A DNA stretch of 64,000 bases from Branchiostoma floridae (lineage: Eukaryota; Chordata; Leptocardii; Amphioxiformes; Branchiostomatidae): positions 1,693,751 to 1,757,750 of the forward strand of contig NC_049985.1 in NCBI RefSeq assembly GCF_000003815.2, in the 5' to 3' direction. Positions 53,001 through 63,542 of the stretch are shown in pieces; the stretch's first letter is position 1; every line of letters begins with the position of its first letter. Under the pieces are notes generated by a model. The model was not told the origin of the DNA. It worked only from the letters and a program-made list of their open reading frames with translations, and did no database searches. A program made the translations under genes and the position numbers.

Positions 53001-53124
53001 GGCAGCAGCAGGAACCAGCTACAGGTGGAACTGTCCACTTACTTCAGCTGTGTAGTAAATCTAGCACAGGAGGATTAGGGGGCCTTGACAGCCTTACCCT
53101 GGATTCCAGACTGTATTGGGAGCC

Positions 53125-53333
53125 TACTCTCCAAGCAGAGGTTAGGCTCCGGCCGTTTTTTTTAGTCGTTTTATCGGGCTTTCTATTTTTTTTTTTATAT
53201 CTTGCTGTGTCAAAACCTAACTGGCTGGTTTGGCTGGCGTACTTCAAGAAAAATGACAAAATACAAAGCCCGATAAAAACGACTAAAAAGACGTTAAAAA
53301 AACAGCCGGAGCCTAACCTCTGCTTGGAGAGTA
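53125..53333. mobile_element. MITE, family A, 209 bp, perfect 9-bp TSD
   Basis: Ends TACTCTCCAAGCAGAGGTTA and its exact complement. Flanks TTGGGAGCC (53116-53124, 53334-53342) are identical. The best-preserved family A copy in the window. Confidence 0.9.
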
Positions 53334-53762
53334 TTGGGAGCCCACACGGGCAAGCTCTAGCCTCCCTAGCAGGCTCAACAAGTCTTTCTTGGCTGAGCAC
53401 CTCTGATCAATAGTCTGACCCCCCCTCTCCATGATATTTGCTCCTTATGTCCTGCATTATTTTAGCCAGTAGGCAAGCCTTTTTGTGCTTTTAGTCGCTC
53501 CCTTCCAGAAGCAGACCTTCAAGCGGACCAAGGCTAGACTTTAGGCTAGCATTTTTTGGGGAAAGAAATATTCTGGAACTGGAACTAGACTGGAGCAGGT
53601 GCACCTCATCAGCCATGCTGCCCACCACGTCTTCACTGGTGGAACGGAAGGTCGCTCTTCCTCTGGAAGAACTGCAATATCAAAGAACACCACAATAATG
53701 AGTTTTCTCCAAATCCTGTCAAAATTGACAAGAAGTGCAGAACAAAGAATGTTAACAAAACA

Positions 53763-53945
53763 TACTCTCCAAGTAGAGGTCAGGCATTTAAATTCTTTTT
53801 AATGGGCTTTCTATCTTTTACCGTTTTGTTGATATCTCGTGTTAGGCCTGAATACATCAATAGTGTGGTACAAAAGAGAAAGCCCAATAAAAATGCCTAA
53901 GAAACGTCAGAAACCAGCCAGAGCCAAACCTTTGCTTGGAGGATA
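53763..53945. mobile_element. MITE, family A, diverged, 9-bp TSD
   Basis: 'tactctccaagtagaggtca' and 'aacctttgcttggaggata'. Flanks AACAAAACA and AATAAAACA match 8 of 9. Confidence 0.78.
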
Positions 53946-54294
53946 AATAAAACACAGGTTATGTTAAGAAAAGTAAACAATAAGAAACAACAACCTTGAC
54001 AAACCCTCTGTTATCTGTCAGCTTTTTTAGCCATGAAGAACTGGAACAAAACAAAACTTTGTTAGTAAAAAACTACCTTTATAACATCAGTTTTGTCAAC
54101 GCTGGGCAAAACTATTCATATTTCCACAAAGAAATTGGGACATCAAGATATGGACATTTTGCAAAAGTCATTAAAAAACACTAGAGGGCCCAATCCTACA
54201 CCAGCCACTCTCTGCCCTAAGAGTTACTGTATCTACAACTAAAAAAACTCATGACATGTCCAGAACATAAGATATAAAAAAACAGAAGTTATGC

Positions 54295-54485
54295 TGCACT
54301 ACCATAACAAGCCGCTAGGGGGCACAACATCTAATCATTTTGAGGTCTCATGAAGACCTACTCACATACGAAATATCAATACAATCCATCTTGGCATTCT
54401 CAAGTTATGCTGTTCATCTACATACATACACACATACACAATATCATACAAATGCTACTGAAAACATAACCTTCATGGCAAAAAA
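54295..54485 (-). repeat. dispersed repeat, inverse copy of 24045-24250
   Basis: On the minus strand it gives 'catgaaggttatgttttc', 'cataacttgagaatgcc' and 'gccccctagcgg', in the order seen at 24045. Confidence 0.55.
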
Positions 54486-54807
54486 AGAGGGTTTTTAAGG
54501 TAACAACATGGTACATATCATGAACAAATCACCCTGTCATGACTGGAGGTGGGATAAAGACTTTGCACCAGCAAAGTGGGTTGAAAGGAAGTTTGAACAG
54601 CCTTTAACAACATACACAATCGGCCTGTTTGCTTTTGTAAAGAAATCAACAGACTGAAACATCAATGTCAAAACAAACAATGCCAGCAAATTAAACTTCA
54701 AAGGAGTGTCACTTTGGAGTGTGGTACATGTACTTAAGCCAAAATAGTTCTAGTTGATCCTAGTTATCTAAGCAACTAGGTATGATATTGGAAACCATCA
54801 GATGTTT

Positions 54808-54960
54808 TAGGTAGCATTCAATTCAATTCAACTCAATCCTTTATTGACATATCAACATTGAAGAGCAGGTTTTATGAGGGAAAGTTCAAGGTCAAAAACC
54901 TGCTCTTCAACAGATCCGCTCAGTGTCACTGACAAAAGGAAGTGAATGCTACCTGAAACG
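54808..54960. repeat. fold-back element with 'ggtagcattcaattc' ends
   Basis: 'ggtagcattcaattcaatt' is inverted against 'gaagtgaatgctacc', and an inner pair 'gaagagcaggtttt'/'aaaacctgctcttc' stacks below. Probably a MITE; no target duplication identified. Confidence 0.5.
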
Positions 54961-55060
54961 TCTGACCATTTCCAAAAACATATCCAGTTGTTTGAGTAAC
55001 TGCTTCTTGGCATATCGTATTACCTTCATGGACATAATGGTACTTAACTCCCAGGAGATA

Positions 55061-55304
55061 AGCACGTCACCGGAACGTACTGCGCCTGCGCAAACCCTGG
55101 TAGTTTGGGGCTTGGTTTGGTCAACGTTGCATTAAAATCCCGCTTGTTGCACAGTATATGTTAGAGACATGGTTTCGTGTAAAACGTACACGGAGTTTTA
55201 CCCTTATATACGCACGTACTTTCTTAAATGCGGCCCTTTAGTAAACCGGGGGTTTAGCATGTCTATACTTTTGGCGCAGGCGCAGTACGTTCCGGTGACG
55301 TGCT
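55061..55304. mobile_element. MITE with perfect 31-bp TIRs and perfect 9-bp TSD
   Basis: Both ends begin AGCACGTCACCGGAACG and are identical over 31 bp. Flanks CAGGAGATA (55052-55060, 55305-55313) are identical. The perfect ends suggest a recent insertion. It has no sequence link to families A-D apart from the 9-bp duplication. Confidence 0.9.
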
Positions 55305-55349
55305 CAGGAGATACATGTACGACGATATTGTATCTAAACCCTTCAATGA

Positions 55350-55545
55350 GCGTCTGCATGCGGGGTCCCGACAACGATTTACGCTGAATTCAGAAGAATC
55401 CCCTACGGATTACGCTAAATCAAGTAAGGCAATCACGCTAAAGGACCGCCTCGCTACGAATTACGTAGATAAGATGGTTTTCCCTACGAGTTACGGGAAA
55501 TAAAATAGGCTGCCTACGCCTTACGGAAAAGAGCATGCAGACCCT
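55350..55545. mobile_element. MITE with internal 'ctacg..ttacg' motifs and 9-bp TSD
   Basis: Ends 'gtctgcatgc' and 'gcatgcagac'. Flanks CTTCAATGA (55341-55349) and CCTCAATGA (55546-55554) match 8 of 9. Inside, CTACGGATTACG, CTACGAATTACG, CTACGAGTTACG and CTACGCCTTACG are spaced over 120 bp. Confidence 0.7.
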
Positions 55546-55854
55546 CCTCAATGACACATGCATCAAGTTGCCCACGACAAAGGAGCTCTCAGCAAGCCAT
55601 GCTCTAATGGGAGGTTCTGGCCTCCAAAGTGTCACCCTCAGACACAAGTTACTAAGGCCTGGGGAAAAAATGTTGTGTTTCCTGTTTCCTGACCTACCCT
55701 AGAAAAACCTGCCGACCCTAGACTTTTATTTTTGGGTGTGCAGTGGAGTCACATAGCTTCCAGTTAGAATTTTTATTCAGCATGCTTCCTATTGAAGAAA
55801 AACATTGCTTGACCTATCTAATCAAGGATAAATGTATTATGCACACAATTAAAG

Positions 55855-56060
55855 TTTGACATTGAAAGACAAGTGTCTTCATTCATTTCAGTTTACTTTG
55901 TTCACTTCTATAATTATTATTAGACTCTATTGTAATATGTCTCACTGGAGCTTTGGCCAGCCTAAAAAAAATACAAGAAAAAAAGATAATCCCTGCCAAC
56001 CGACCCTAATTTTTTTCATGACTGTACCAGGAAACACAACATTTTTTCCCTACGCCTAAT
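55855..56060. repeat. dispersed repeat, copy of 58735-58930
   Basis: 'catttcagtttactttgttc', 'gtaatatgtctcact', 'aaaagataatccct' and 'caggaaacacaa' occur in the same order in both places. The class is unknown. Confidence 0.6.
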
Positions 56061-57115
56061 ACTCCACTCCTAGTCAAGGCAAGGGATACAAGTGGGTCAT
56101 GGTGAATCCTTGGCTTTGTAGAGGCCTCCAGGACAAATAAACAACCTGTCCTCCGGATTAATATCAGGAAAAGACACTTTTGGGGGGCTGACATGCGAAG
56201 AATGGCGGAAAGGAGCGATAGACAAGAACCTAAAGCCCAAGCCGACCCAGTCTTTAACCCATAAGCAGACAGAGGGGAAAGCACTATCTTTGATAACAAA
56301 AACATGCCCATGTATGAATTATTGCCAAAAGAATTATACTTTGAAGTCCGGACCTCCCACAGCGTGAGACTTGAGTGAGAAACACCTGTTCAGTAGGGAC
56401 AACATCTGCTTGTGCACTGCAATACTCGAAAGTCCATTTCTCCAAATAGGAAATGTCATGTTCCAAATTTTCCAAATTTCCACATCTAATCTAAAATTAT
56501 CACAACATAATATAAAACAAAGTAAAAACTAACATGTTAAAAAACCTGCCAGCACACTTTTTTGAGCTTTCAGAAATTGTGATGAACCCCGCTTTTATAA
56601 GTCTCATTTCTGATGCTGAAAAGTCAACAGTGCATGTGCTGTACACCACTGTACATTCACTTTTACTATACACAGTACTACGTAACTCTACATAAATATC
56701 TAGATACACTGGTGCACCCACAGTACTACCAACTACATGTACACCAACAGCAAAAGTAAGGTGCACAGCTCCAATTGTTCGTGCACCAAAGTGGATATAC
56801 ACCCAGTATTTTGAGCCCTGCACTGGAATAGACAGTTGGGCTGTCGTTGACACTATGTATATGGTGCTATAAGTAGTAATACCAGTGGAGCTTGTCGGGC
56901 TTTCCCCACAAATACACAAATACCGTAAACGGTTCTGCTTGGAGACCAAAGTCAAAGACACACGTTACATAACTTGAATAGTTGAGAAGACGAAGGGCGA
57001 GAGGTTGTCTTCACAGTTCAGTTATGCTTATGCAAGGGTGATGACATTACATTACTGCAAAGACTTTGAAGGTGAAAGAAGACTTAATCTACCCTAAACA
57101 TAACAGTATTTATAC
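56061..57115. other. no gene recognised
   Basis: The minus-strand frames at 56006-56311 and 56500-56961 have no domain and no splice context. Confidence 0.4.
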
Positions 57116-57118
57116 ATC

Positions 57119-57583
57119 ATACAGTCAAATCTGTACATTGGCCACCTGGCCATTGATATGCATGCACATGCAGTCAAACCTTTACTAGTGACCAAATCTA
57201 CATAAGGACCACCTAGCCATTGATATACAGTCAAACCTGTACTAGTGACCACCTCTACTTAAGGACCACCTAGCCATTGATAAAGAGTCAAACCTGTACA
57301 AGTGACCACCTTTACATAAGGACCACCTGGCCATTGATATACAGTCAAACCTGTACAAGTGACAACCTCTACATAAGGACCAACTGGCCATTGATATACA
57401 GTCAAACTTGTACTAGCGACCACCTCTACATAAGGACACCTAGCCTTTGATATACAGTCAAACCTGTATAAGTGACCACCTCTACATAAGGACCACCTGG
57501 CCATTGATATACAGTCAAACCTGTATAAGTGACCACCTCTTCATAAGGACCACCTGGCCAATAATATACAGTCAAACAAATAG
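57119..57583. repeat. tandem repeat, 57-60-bp unit, about eight copies
   Basis: The unit is 'gatatacagtcaaacctgta' plus 'caagtgaccacctctacata' and 'aggaccacctggccatt'. The open minus-strand frames are repeat artefacts. Confidence 0.9.
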
Positions 57584-57584
57584 T

Positions 57585-57790
57585 GAGGTCCTGTGGCGCA
57601 ATCGGCAAGGTGTTTGATTCATAACCCAGAGGTCCTGGGTCCAAATCCGTTGATGTGCCACCTATCTTGTGCCCCTGGGAAAGGCACTTTACACCACTTT
57701 CCTCACTTCACTCAGGTGAAAATGAGCTTTGGTAATGGATGTCCTCAGATAAGACGTTAAATGGAGGTCCCGTGTCTGGGGAGAGCTAGA
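57585..57790 (+). mobile_element. tRNA-derived SINE
   Basis: The head 'ctgtggcgcaatcggcaagg' and the B box GGTCCAAATCC near 57640 precede the shared body 'gggaaaggcactttacacc' and 'agacgttaaatggaggtcc'. The head resembles a different tRNA from that at 3839, but the body is nearly the same. Confidence 0.75.
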
Positions 57791-58734
57791 CAAGACAGGT
57801 ACATTTTAGGATGTTGACTTTTCAAGAAGACCAAATCCTTCTAAAAAAAGCTGTGTGAAGACTGCAGAGTAGAAAAATCAACATAAGAACAAGGATGTTT
57901 TGTGTTTTGGTCACTGAGACTATCTTGGAAAACGATGGTGTCCAAATCCTGTGTGATGACCACATTAGGACTGTGGGCATGTCTAACAGAAAGGAAGACT
58001 GTGTTTTTCAGGATGTTTCTATCACATTGTCTCTGCCAAGTTCTGCCAAGTTCCCACACATTCCAGCCATTCGTGGTCTTCAGCACTGGTCTGGGCTGAT
58101 GTCAGAGTTGCATTGCACAGTAGAGGGCACAGAATGCAGGTAACATTTAAAATTACCTGCACCTGACAAATTTTACCTGCACCACTCTGAATTTAGGAAG
58201 TATGGATCATACTAAAATTGTTCAGGAATCATTGCTATTTTTTTTCTTTTATAGTTTATAGGTGGTAACAGCCAATGCAGCTAATAATAATCCTACATCA
58301 TGGGACATTTGATAATATATATGTATGAAATCCAGTACATAGACTAGTGCAGGTTAGGTGCAGGTGCCAGAAATACCTGCACAGCTCCAATTTTACCTGC
58401 ACTAATATGCATATGCAGGTGGTATTTCGAGCCCTGGAATGGGAATACGATCTTATTGCCACTTGATCCTTCAAAATGACCTTACTTTCCTTGAAATCTT
58501 TTGCCCAACTGGAGATTTTTTGAGCTAGTAGGGTGTAAGCTTTCCTGTTTTAGTCAAAATTTGTTCAGTTCAGCAGTTAAGTTGGTGTAATGACAGATTT
58601 GAGCTGTTGGGTGCTACCAGTTGAATCAGGAGGGACCTGGGGTCAAAGTTGAGGTTTCTTTCATAGAGCGAGCTTTTCTGGGAAATTGAGCCGAACAACC
58701 CTGTTTTCTTTGATTGTTTATAAACTTTAAGTTT
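57791..58734. other. no confident gene; one open frame at 57895-58143
   Basis: The frame MFCVLVTETILENDG... of 82 codons has no domain I recognise. 'ttacctgca' motifs recur at 58155-58400. Left unassigned. Confidence 0.35.
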
Positions 58735-58930
58735 GACATTGGAAGACCAGTGTCCTCATGCATTTCAGTTTACTTTGTTCAATGTTGTAATATGTCTCAC
58801 TAGTTTTCGCCATTCTAAAAAAAATATTACAAGAAAAATAAAAGATAATCCCTACTGTACCTACTGACCCTAACTCTTTCAGGACTGAAACAGGAAACAC
58901 AAAGTTTTTTCCTCCTAGACTATTATAAGG
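58735..58930. repeat. dispersed repeat, copy of 55855-56060
   Basis: Same ordered segments as at 55855, with indels. Confidence 0.6.
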
Positions 58931-59840
58931 CATCAGACTTGACACTATGGGAATGTAGGACATGACACCAGTGCTGATATATGAGGAGGCCAGAGCTGTC
59001 AGTGTTGACAGAGGTGGACCCCGGTGCTTAACACTGTTTGCTTGTCCAGGCCCTGGGCCCAAGTACAGCTCTCTGCCAGCGTCGTGCAACACGGAATTGT
59101 CACTTCTCTCGACCAACACCTTAACATTCTCAAGGGAGTTAACAACATACACAAATATGCTGGAGAATGTATGATAAACATTGTGGCAGATAGCTGTTGT
59201 GAGCCTTTCTGTAATGCTTGGTACGTAATATTATTATACAAGATAGTTATAAAATTTGGCTGTACGTGTTGATAAAAAAAGAACTGGAGGCAACGGAAAT
59301 GGCAGAATAACTTTAATGAATGAAGACCTTTATTGTACATTCATACCCACTGGGTTTAGTACAGGTCACAACAAATGATACAACATGATATAATGATACA
59401 ATGAATCTACACTACTCAAGGATCGTATTCTACTGCGTACATTCGGCTTCTTCTCGTTTCTTTGTGATATTTAATATGAGATAGGGAGTAACCAGTGTGT
59501 TATGATTGGGTAAATGTATATTCTAATCAGAATTAAAGTTTTTGTCTTTCTGTCAATGTAGAAAAAATGTGAAGCAATCAGTAATATGCAAAGATGATAA
59601 AAATCAGGCAAAATTCACCCTAAATTTTTTTAACCATTAGTTTCATTCATAAGCAGGATACCAATGGTAAGCTTAGACCAGACATCATGATTTGAATCTG
59701 ACAATCCCAGATGAAGGAATATGAACATACTGAATAGTGATCATTCTTTTTTGATGTTACATTTCCCATGTATACCAGCACGATGCCAACAGCTTTACAG
59801 ATGGATGTTGGACACTTTGGCCCTTTCCCAACTCCGCCCA
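58931..59840. other. no gene recognised
   Basis: Frames on both strands at 58962-59340 overlap and lack domains. 59320-59400 ('gacctttattgtacattcat') resembles a LINE 3' tail. Confidence 0.35.
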
Positions 59841-59849
59841 TGGCTAATC

Positions 59850-60290
59850 AGACCAAATTGACCCAACACTCTGTTCAACTTTACCCCAACCCTAACCCTA
59901 ACTCTGGCTGAGTTAACCAGGGACATTCAATTGACTAGGCGGAATCACGGATCCCTTTACAGATAAGAACCTGGACTTAGTGTACAAGACAGACCAAATT
60001 GACCCAACACCCTGGTCAACTTGACCCTAACCCTAACCCTAACCCTGGCTGAGTTGATCAGGGTGTTGGACAAAGTTGACCGGACTGTCTTGTCCCCTTT
60101 AGAGATAAGAACCTGGATTCTGTGTACAAGACAGATCAAATTGACCCAAACACCCTGGTCAACTTGACCCCAACCCTAACCCTAACCCTACCCACAACTC
60201 TGGCTGATTTGACCAGGGAGTGTTGGAGAGTTGACTGGGCCGAATCACTGATCCCCTCACAGACAAGAACCCGGACTCAGTCTGTGTACA
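59850..60290. repeat. tandem repeat with telomere-like CCCTAA runs
   Basis: Three units of about 130 bp: 'gaccaaattgacccaacacc', 'tggtcaacttgaccctaac', CCCTAA runs, 'ctggctgagttgaccaggg' and 'agataagaacctgga'. The middle unit has three CCCTAA repeats plus CCCT (60025-60046). Confidence 0.8.
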
Positions 60291-60544
60291 AGCCACGATT
60301 ATCTGCCAAATGGCACGGGGCTGTTTACGACTTGGGCAGACAAGATGGGCGAGAGAAGATCCTTCCCAACTACCCTCTAACTCAGGCACAGATAGTCCAC
60401 ATTCCTCAGATGGAAGATCCTTCCCAACTACCCTCTAACTCAGACACAGATAGTCCAAATTCCTCAGGGTGTATCCCTGACCCCACATATCTCAGAAACA
60501 CCACGGAAGATACAAATACTCATCCCAGCTGGATCGTTGGTAAA

Positions 60545-61370
60545 GCTGCGAACCTTGGAAAGGGTTCAAGCTGCATGAGGACAATGCTCTCGGTAGCTGC
60601 ACGCCTAATCTCCAAGCAGATCCTACGGTAGCATAAGATAGTATCAAAAGTTGGCAGAAGAGTGAAGCCTGCCTAGAAGTGTGTTTCGCTACCAGGGAAG
60701 TGGACACCTCTTGGCTGAGTCTACACTCCTTGGCCAGTTTGGTACTATCTTATGCCATTGTAGGATCTGCTTGGAGATTACTGCATGTCCCCCCAGCTTG
60801 AAACGTGTACTTTTATAGTTTCCATTCAGCCTGCTTCCTAGTGAAGCAAAATAAAATCTACTTGTAAGATCCTAATGTAGGATAAATTTGTCCAAAGATT
60901 TCTCGCCTTAAAAGGCTTGGAAAGTGCCTCGCCAGTTTCAATAGAAAGAACGTTAAAGGAACGTCTCACGGCTGACACAACTGCAACTAACTTGAGGAGG
61001 CTTTATTCCAACATGGCTGAACTGTAGGTGTTGGTGGTCGGACTAAACTATAGGACTGAACCAACTTAACATAGGGGTGTCAGTCTGACTTCACATAACA
61101 CAAACCAATAGGTGGCGCTTGGAAAGAGTTCAAGTTGCCTGAGGACATTGCTCTCTGTGACTGCGCGCCCCTCAGCATGAAACACGTACCTGTCTAATTT
61201 TCATTCAGCCTGCTTCCTAGTCAAGTAAAATAGAAACTACTTGTCCTATCTAATGTAGGATAAATGTATCAAAAGATTTCTAGCCTTGAAAGGCTTGGCA
61301 AGTGCTTAGAAAGGGTTCAAGTTGCTTGAGGACATTGCTCTCGGTGGCTCGGTGCCACTCAGCTTGAGAC
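60545..61370. repeat. decayed tandem copies of a DDX11 exon-intron boundary region
   Basis: 'gaaagggttcaagttgctt' plus 'gaggacattgctctc' occurs at 60556, 61120 and 61310. Each is followed by a copy of the intron start (60795, 61170, 61350) seen intact at 61828 ('cagcttgagacacgtacc'). The first copy is interrupted by the MITE at 60606. Local duplication has multiplied the donor region of the exon at 61847. Confidence 0.55.
60606..60780. mobile_element. MITE, family B, 175 bp
   Basis: Ends TAATCTCCAAGCAGATCCTA and complement. Flanks CTGCACGCC and CTGCATGTC match 7 of 9. Confidence 0.8.
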
Positions 61371-61376
61371 ACGTAC

Positions 61377-61432
61377 CATTCTAATGGTGCCAAATGCATC
61401 CCCAAACTTGCTAAGGGCCATGATTAGCCTGG
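61377..61432 (-). pseudogene. partial copy of the DDX11 exon end
   Basis: On the minus strand it encodes SKFGDAFGTIR followed by Met (ATG) in place of the Lys of the intact exon, then the same donor GTACGTG. It is cut off at the 'agcctgggtacc' element at 61433. It lacks the exon start and an acceptor, so it is a duplicated remnant. Confidence 0.7.
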
Positions 61433-61822
61433 GTACCATCCAGGTAGTAGTTTGCTCCAATGTTCCTTTCGGCTACCCGTCTAGAGACCTGTACATTCAA
61501 ACCGTTTGGTGCTAACTTCAGTTAATGAACGAATTAAGGAATAGGTTCTAGAGTGCTCGTTCGATGACAACATGACTGCAAGTGGGCGGAGGACTTTCGG
61601 ATGTTGGAACGCCCGTTCGAACAAACGCTCATGTGTAGGGACCAATCAGCGCCCTCGTCCAAAATTTGGCGATTCCAGACGTTAACGTGGCCAAGGATCC
61701 CAGACAGAACTGCAGAGAAACGGCTCTATATAGTGTATTATAAATGTCTGAGCTAGAAGCGACTGTATATAGTGTATAATTAACGCAAGAGAAAACTACT
61801 TTCTGGATGGTACCCAGGCTAG
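61433..61822. mobile_element. inverted-repeat element with 'agcctgggtaccatccag' ends
   Basis: 'tagcctgggtaccatccagg' pairs with 'ctggatggtacccaggcta' (ending 61822). A solo end of this family is at 33556. No target duplication is readable, because duplicated exon sequence lies on both sides. A small duplication 'gactgtatatagtgtat' is inside. Confidence 0.65.
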
Positions 61823-61846
61823 CGCCCTTCAGCTTGAGACACGTAC

Positions 61847-62001
61847 CTTTCTAATGGTACCAAACGCGTCCCCAAACTTGCTAATGGTCTGTAAGTGGGC
61901 GGAGATCCAGTTTGGCAGGCCCGCGCAGACGTTCGGTCGGAAGTAGCGCCGGTCCAGGAGGACGATCGTGGCGTAGTCCTCCTTGTGGCGTATTGCACGG
62001 C
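61847..62001 (-). CDS. DDX11: DDX11/ChlR1-like helicase, one C-terminal exon
   Basis: An internal exon on the minus strand: acceptor TGTATCCCTCCCAG before 62001 and perfect donor GTACGT after 61847. It opens with two bases completing a Gly codon, then reads RAIRHKEDYATIVLLDRRY, RPNVCAGLPNWI and SKFGDAFGTIRK, ending in phase 0. GRAIRH is helicase motif VI of the Rad3/XPD iron-sulphur superfamily 2 group. The following LLDxRY, LPxWI and FGxAF fit DDX11 better than RTEL1 or BRIP1. DDX11 unwinds 5'-3' and supports sister-chromatid cohesion. Earlier exons must lie beyond 64000 or be separated by the retroelement there. A terminal exon is uncertain. Confidence 0.75.
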
Positions 62002-62277
62002 CTGGGAGGGATACAAAGCAAGAGTAATTGACATGAAGAAAAAAATTGTGTTCTTTTGATAGCTTGAGCTTAGACCATACCGATTTCATTTCTTGGTTGT
62101 CAGATATTTAGAAGTGAAAATATAGCAAGAGGACATCATAAAAGCCAGAGGGTAGGGAGGAAAACTTGAATATGACTGTATTTACCTCATAAAATTGAGT
62201 GCACCAAGGCACAAACCTGGTCCTCAGGCTTCGTTGTCATTATGTTTATCCATTTAAGGCTTTTTTGAAAAAGTTTT

Positions 62278-62320
62278 AAAAATCCGAGAAGCAACAAATT
62301 GAATTGGTGTGGCCTTACTA
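62278..62320. repeat. end piece of the 31285-type repeat
   Basis: 'aaaatccgagaagcaacaaa' with 'ttggtgtggcctta', as at 31575 and 47503. Confidence 0.5.
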
Positions 62321-62339
62321 CTGAGGAGGTAATCTTCCA

Positions 62340-62580
62340 CTGGTCTTAACAGAGAAGACTTTTCTTAAGTCTTTATTGTACCGGGGATATTCCCATCGCA
62401 CTTCTCAACAAATGCACTGAAAAATGGGCAGAGGCTTAACATGCCGTTCTAAGGACCACAACTTTTTCCAGTAGCGTGCATGTCAGGTGAGCGACAATAG
62501 CCGGGACTCAAACTCCCAACCTCTAGGCACACAGACAGGGCTGCTTACAACTGGACCACACAAACTTCCGAAAGTGACTT
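62340..62580 (-). mobile_element. tRNA-derived SINE, minus strand, different body
   Basis: The minus strand gives the head 'gtggtccagttgtaagcag' with B box 'gagtttgagtcccggc'. The body 'gtcgctcacctgacatgcac' and 'gaacggcatgttaagcc' lacks the 'cttgggaaaggcac' core of the other SINEs. Confidence 0.6.
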
Positions 62581-63540
62581 GACAGAATTGCTTAATTCCC
62601 TTTACTGGTTTATAGATTACCAGTATGACACTTTGTTATATAACTCAGCATTTTAGGTGGTTAAAGATGGCTCGAAGGCAGCACATTGTTGGAATACTGG
62701 CGTGGGTTTACGTCACACAGCTGAGAAAGGCTTAGGTTGTTATTATAAGTTATTCACTTCATGACGTGCTGGCAATGTTGTGACTACAAATGTCATTTGC
62801 CAAAATTTAGTACATGTAGGTTAAAGTGGAAAAGCCGTGAAAAAATTTGAGGGTGGGCATGCCCTTTTCCATGAAATGTAGGCGTCGTAGCAAGCTATTT
62901 GAGTTTACTGTTTAAGTCATAGCCGGCTAGCTCTTCTTCATATGAACGTTAAGTGTTGTCAGTAAATTATTTTCAAAGCATAATTGGTTGCTTTAAATCT
63001 ACATAGCACGTTGTTATCATGATTCATCTAAATGCAGTATTGCCAAATTACTCACATAAATACAGCGGAGCAATTCAATGTTTCCCAAACAGTAACCTTA
63101 GATTTCTTTAAAATTGACATTACAAATCTTCCTCCAAATACTTTGTCTTGTAGAGTTCTTGTAACATAGGAGAGCTTCTGAACATTAAAATCTTTCAAAA
63201 ACTTTTACAAGAATATTTCTTGTTGCATAAGGAGCTCGCGGAAGACAGGTGTGTTCCCTTCTCCCCAGACATGGCAGAATGAGAGCAGAAGTAGGGTTTA
63301 TGCAGACTGAGGTCAGAAGGCCGCTGGTCAGTCCTGTAAATCTGGGGCCAGACCAACAGCAGGTCTGGGGGTCTGGTCAAGAACCAACCTTAACTTGAAA
63401 GTTCATCTGTGTTGGTACAAGTCATTCTTGAAATAGTTAAACTGTAATTTCCAACACCAAAATTGGACTCACCCAAATTTTCGACTGTACAGCATCAGTC
63501 TTTGTCAAGGAATGAACAATCCACTGCTGTTGTGACGTCA
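62581..63540. other. no gene recognised; possible 3' end of the retroelement
   Basis: Mostly intron-like sequence of the DDX11 locus. 63380-63540 continues the Penelope-like element downstream of its stop; on the minus strand it holds 'gacaaagactgatgctgtac' then 'agtcgaaaatttgg', the type of terminal motif seen at 27405. Confidence 0.4.
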
Positions 63541-63542
63541 CG

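Noticed and set aside
57895-58143. A small protein-coding exon
   Set aside because: 82 codons without a recognised domain, no supporting splice pattern on both sides; repeat-rich surroundings.
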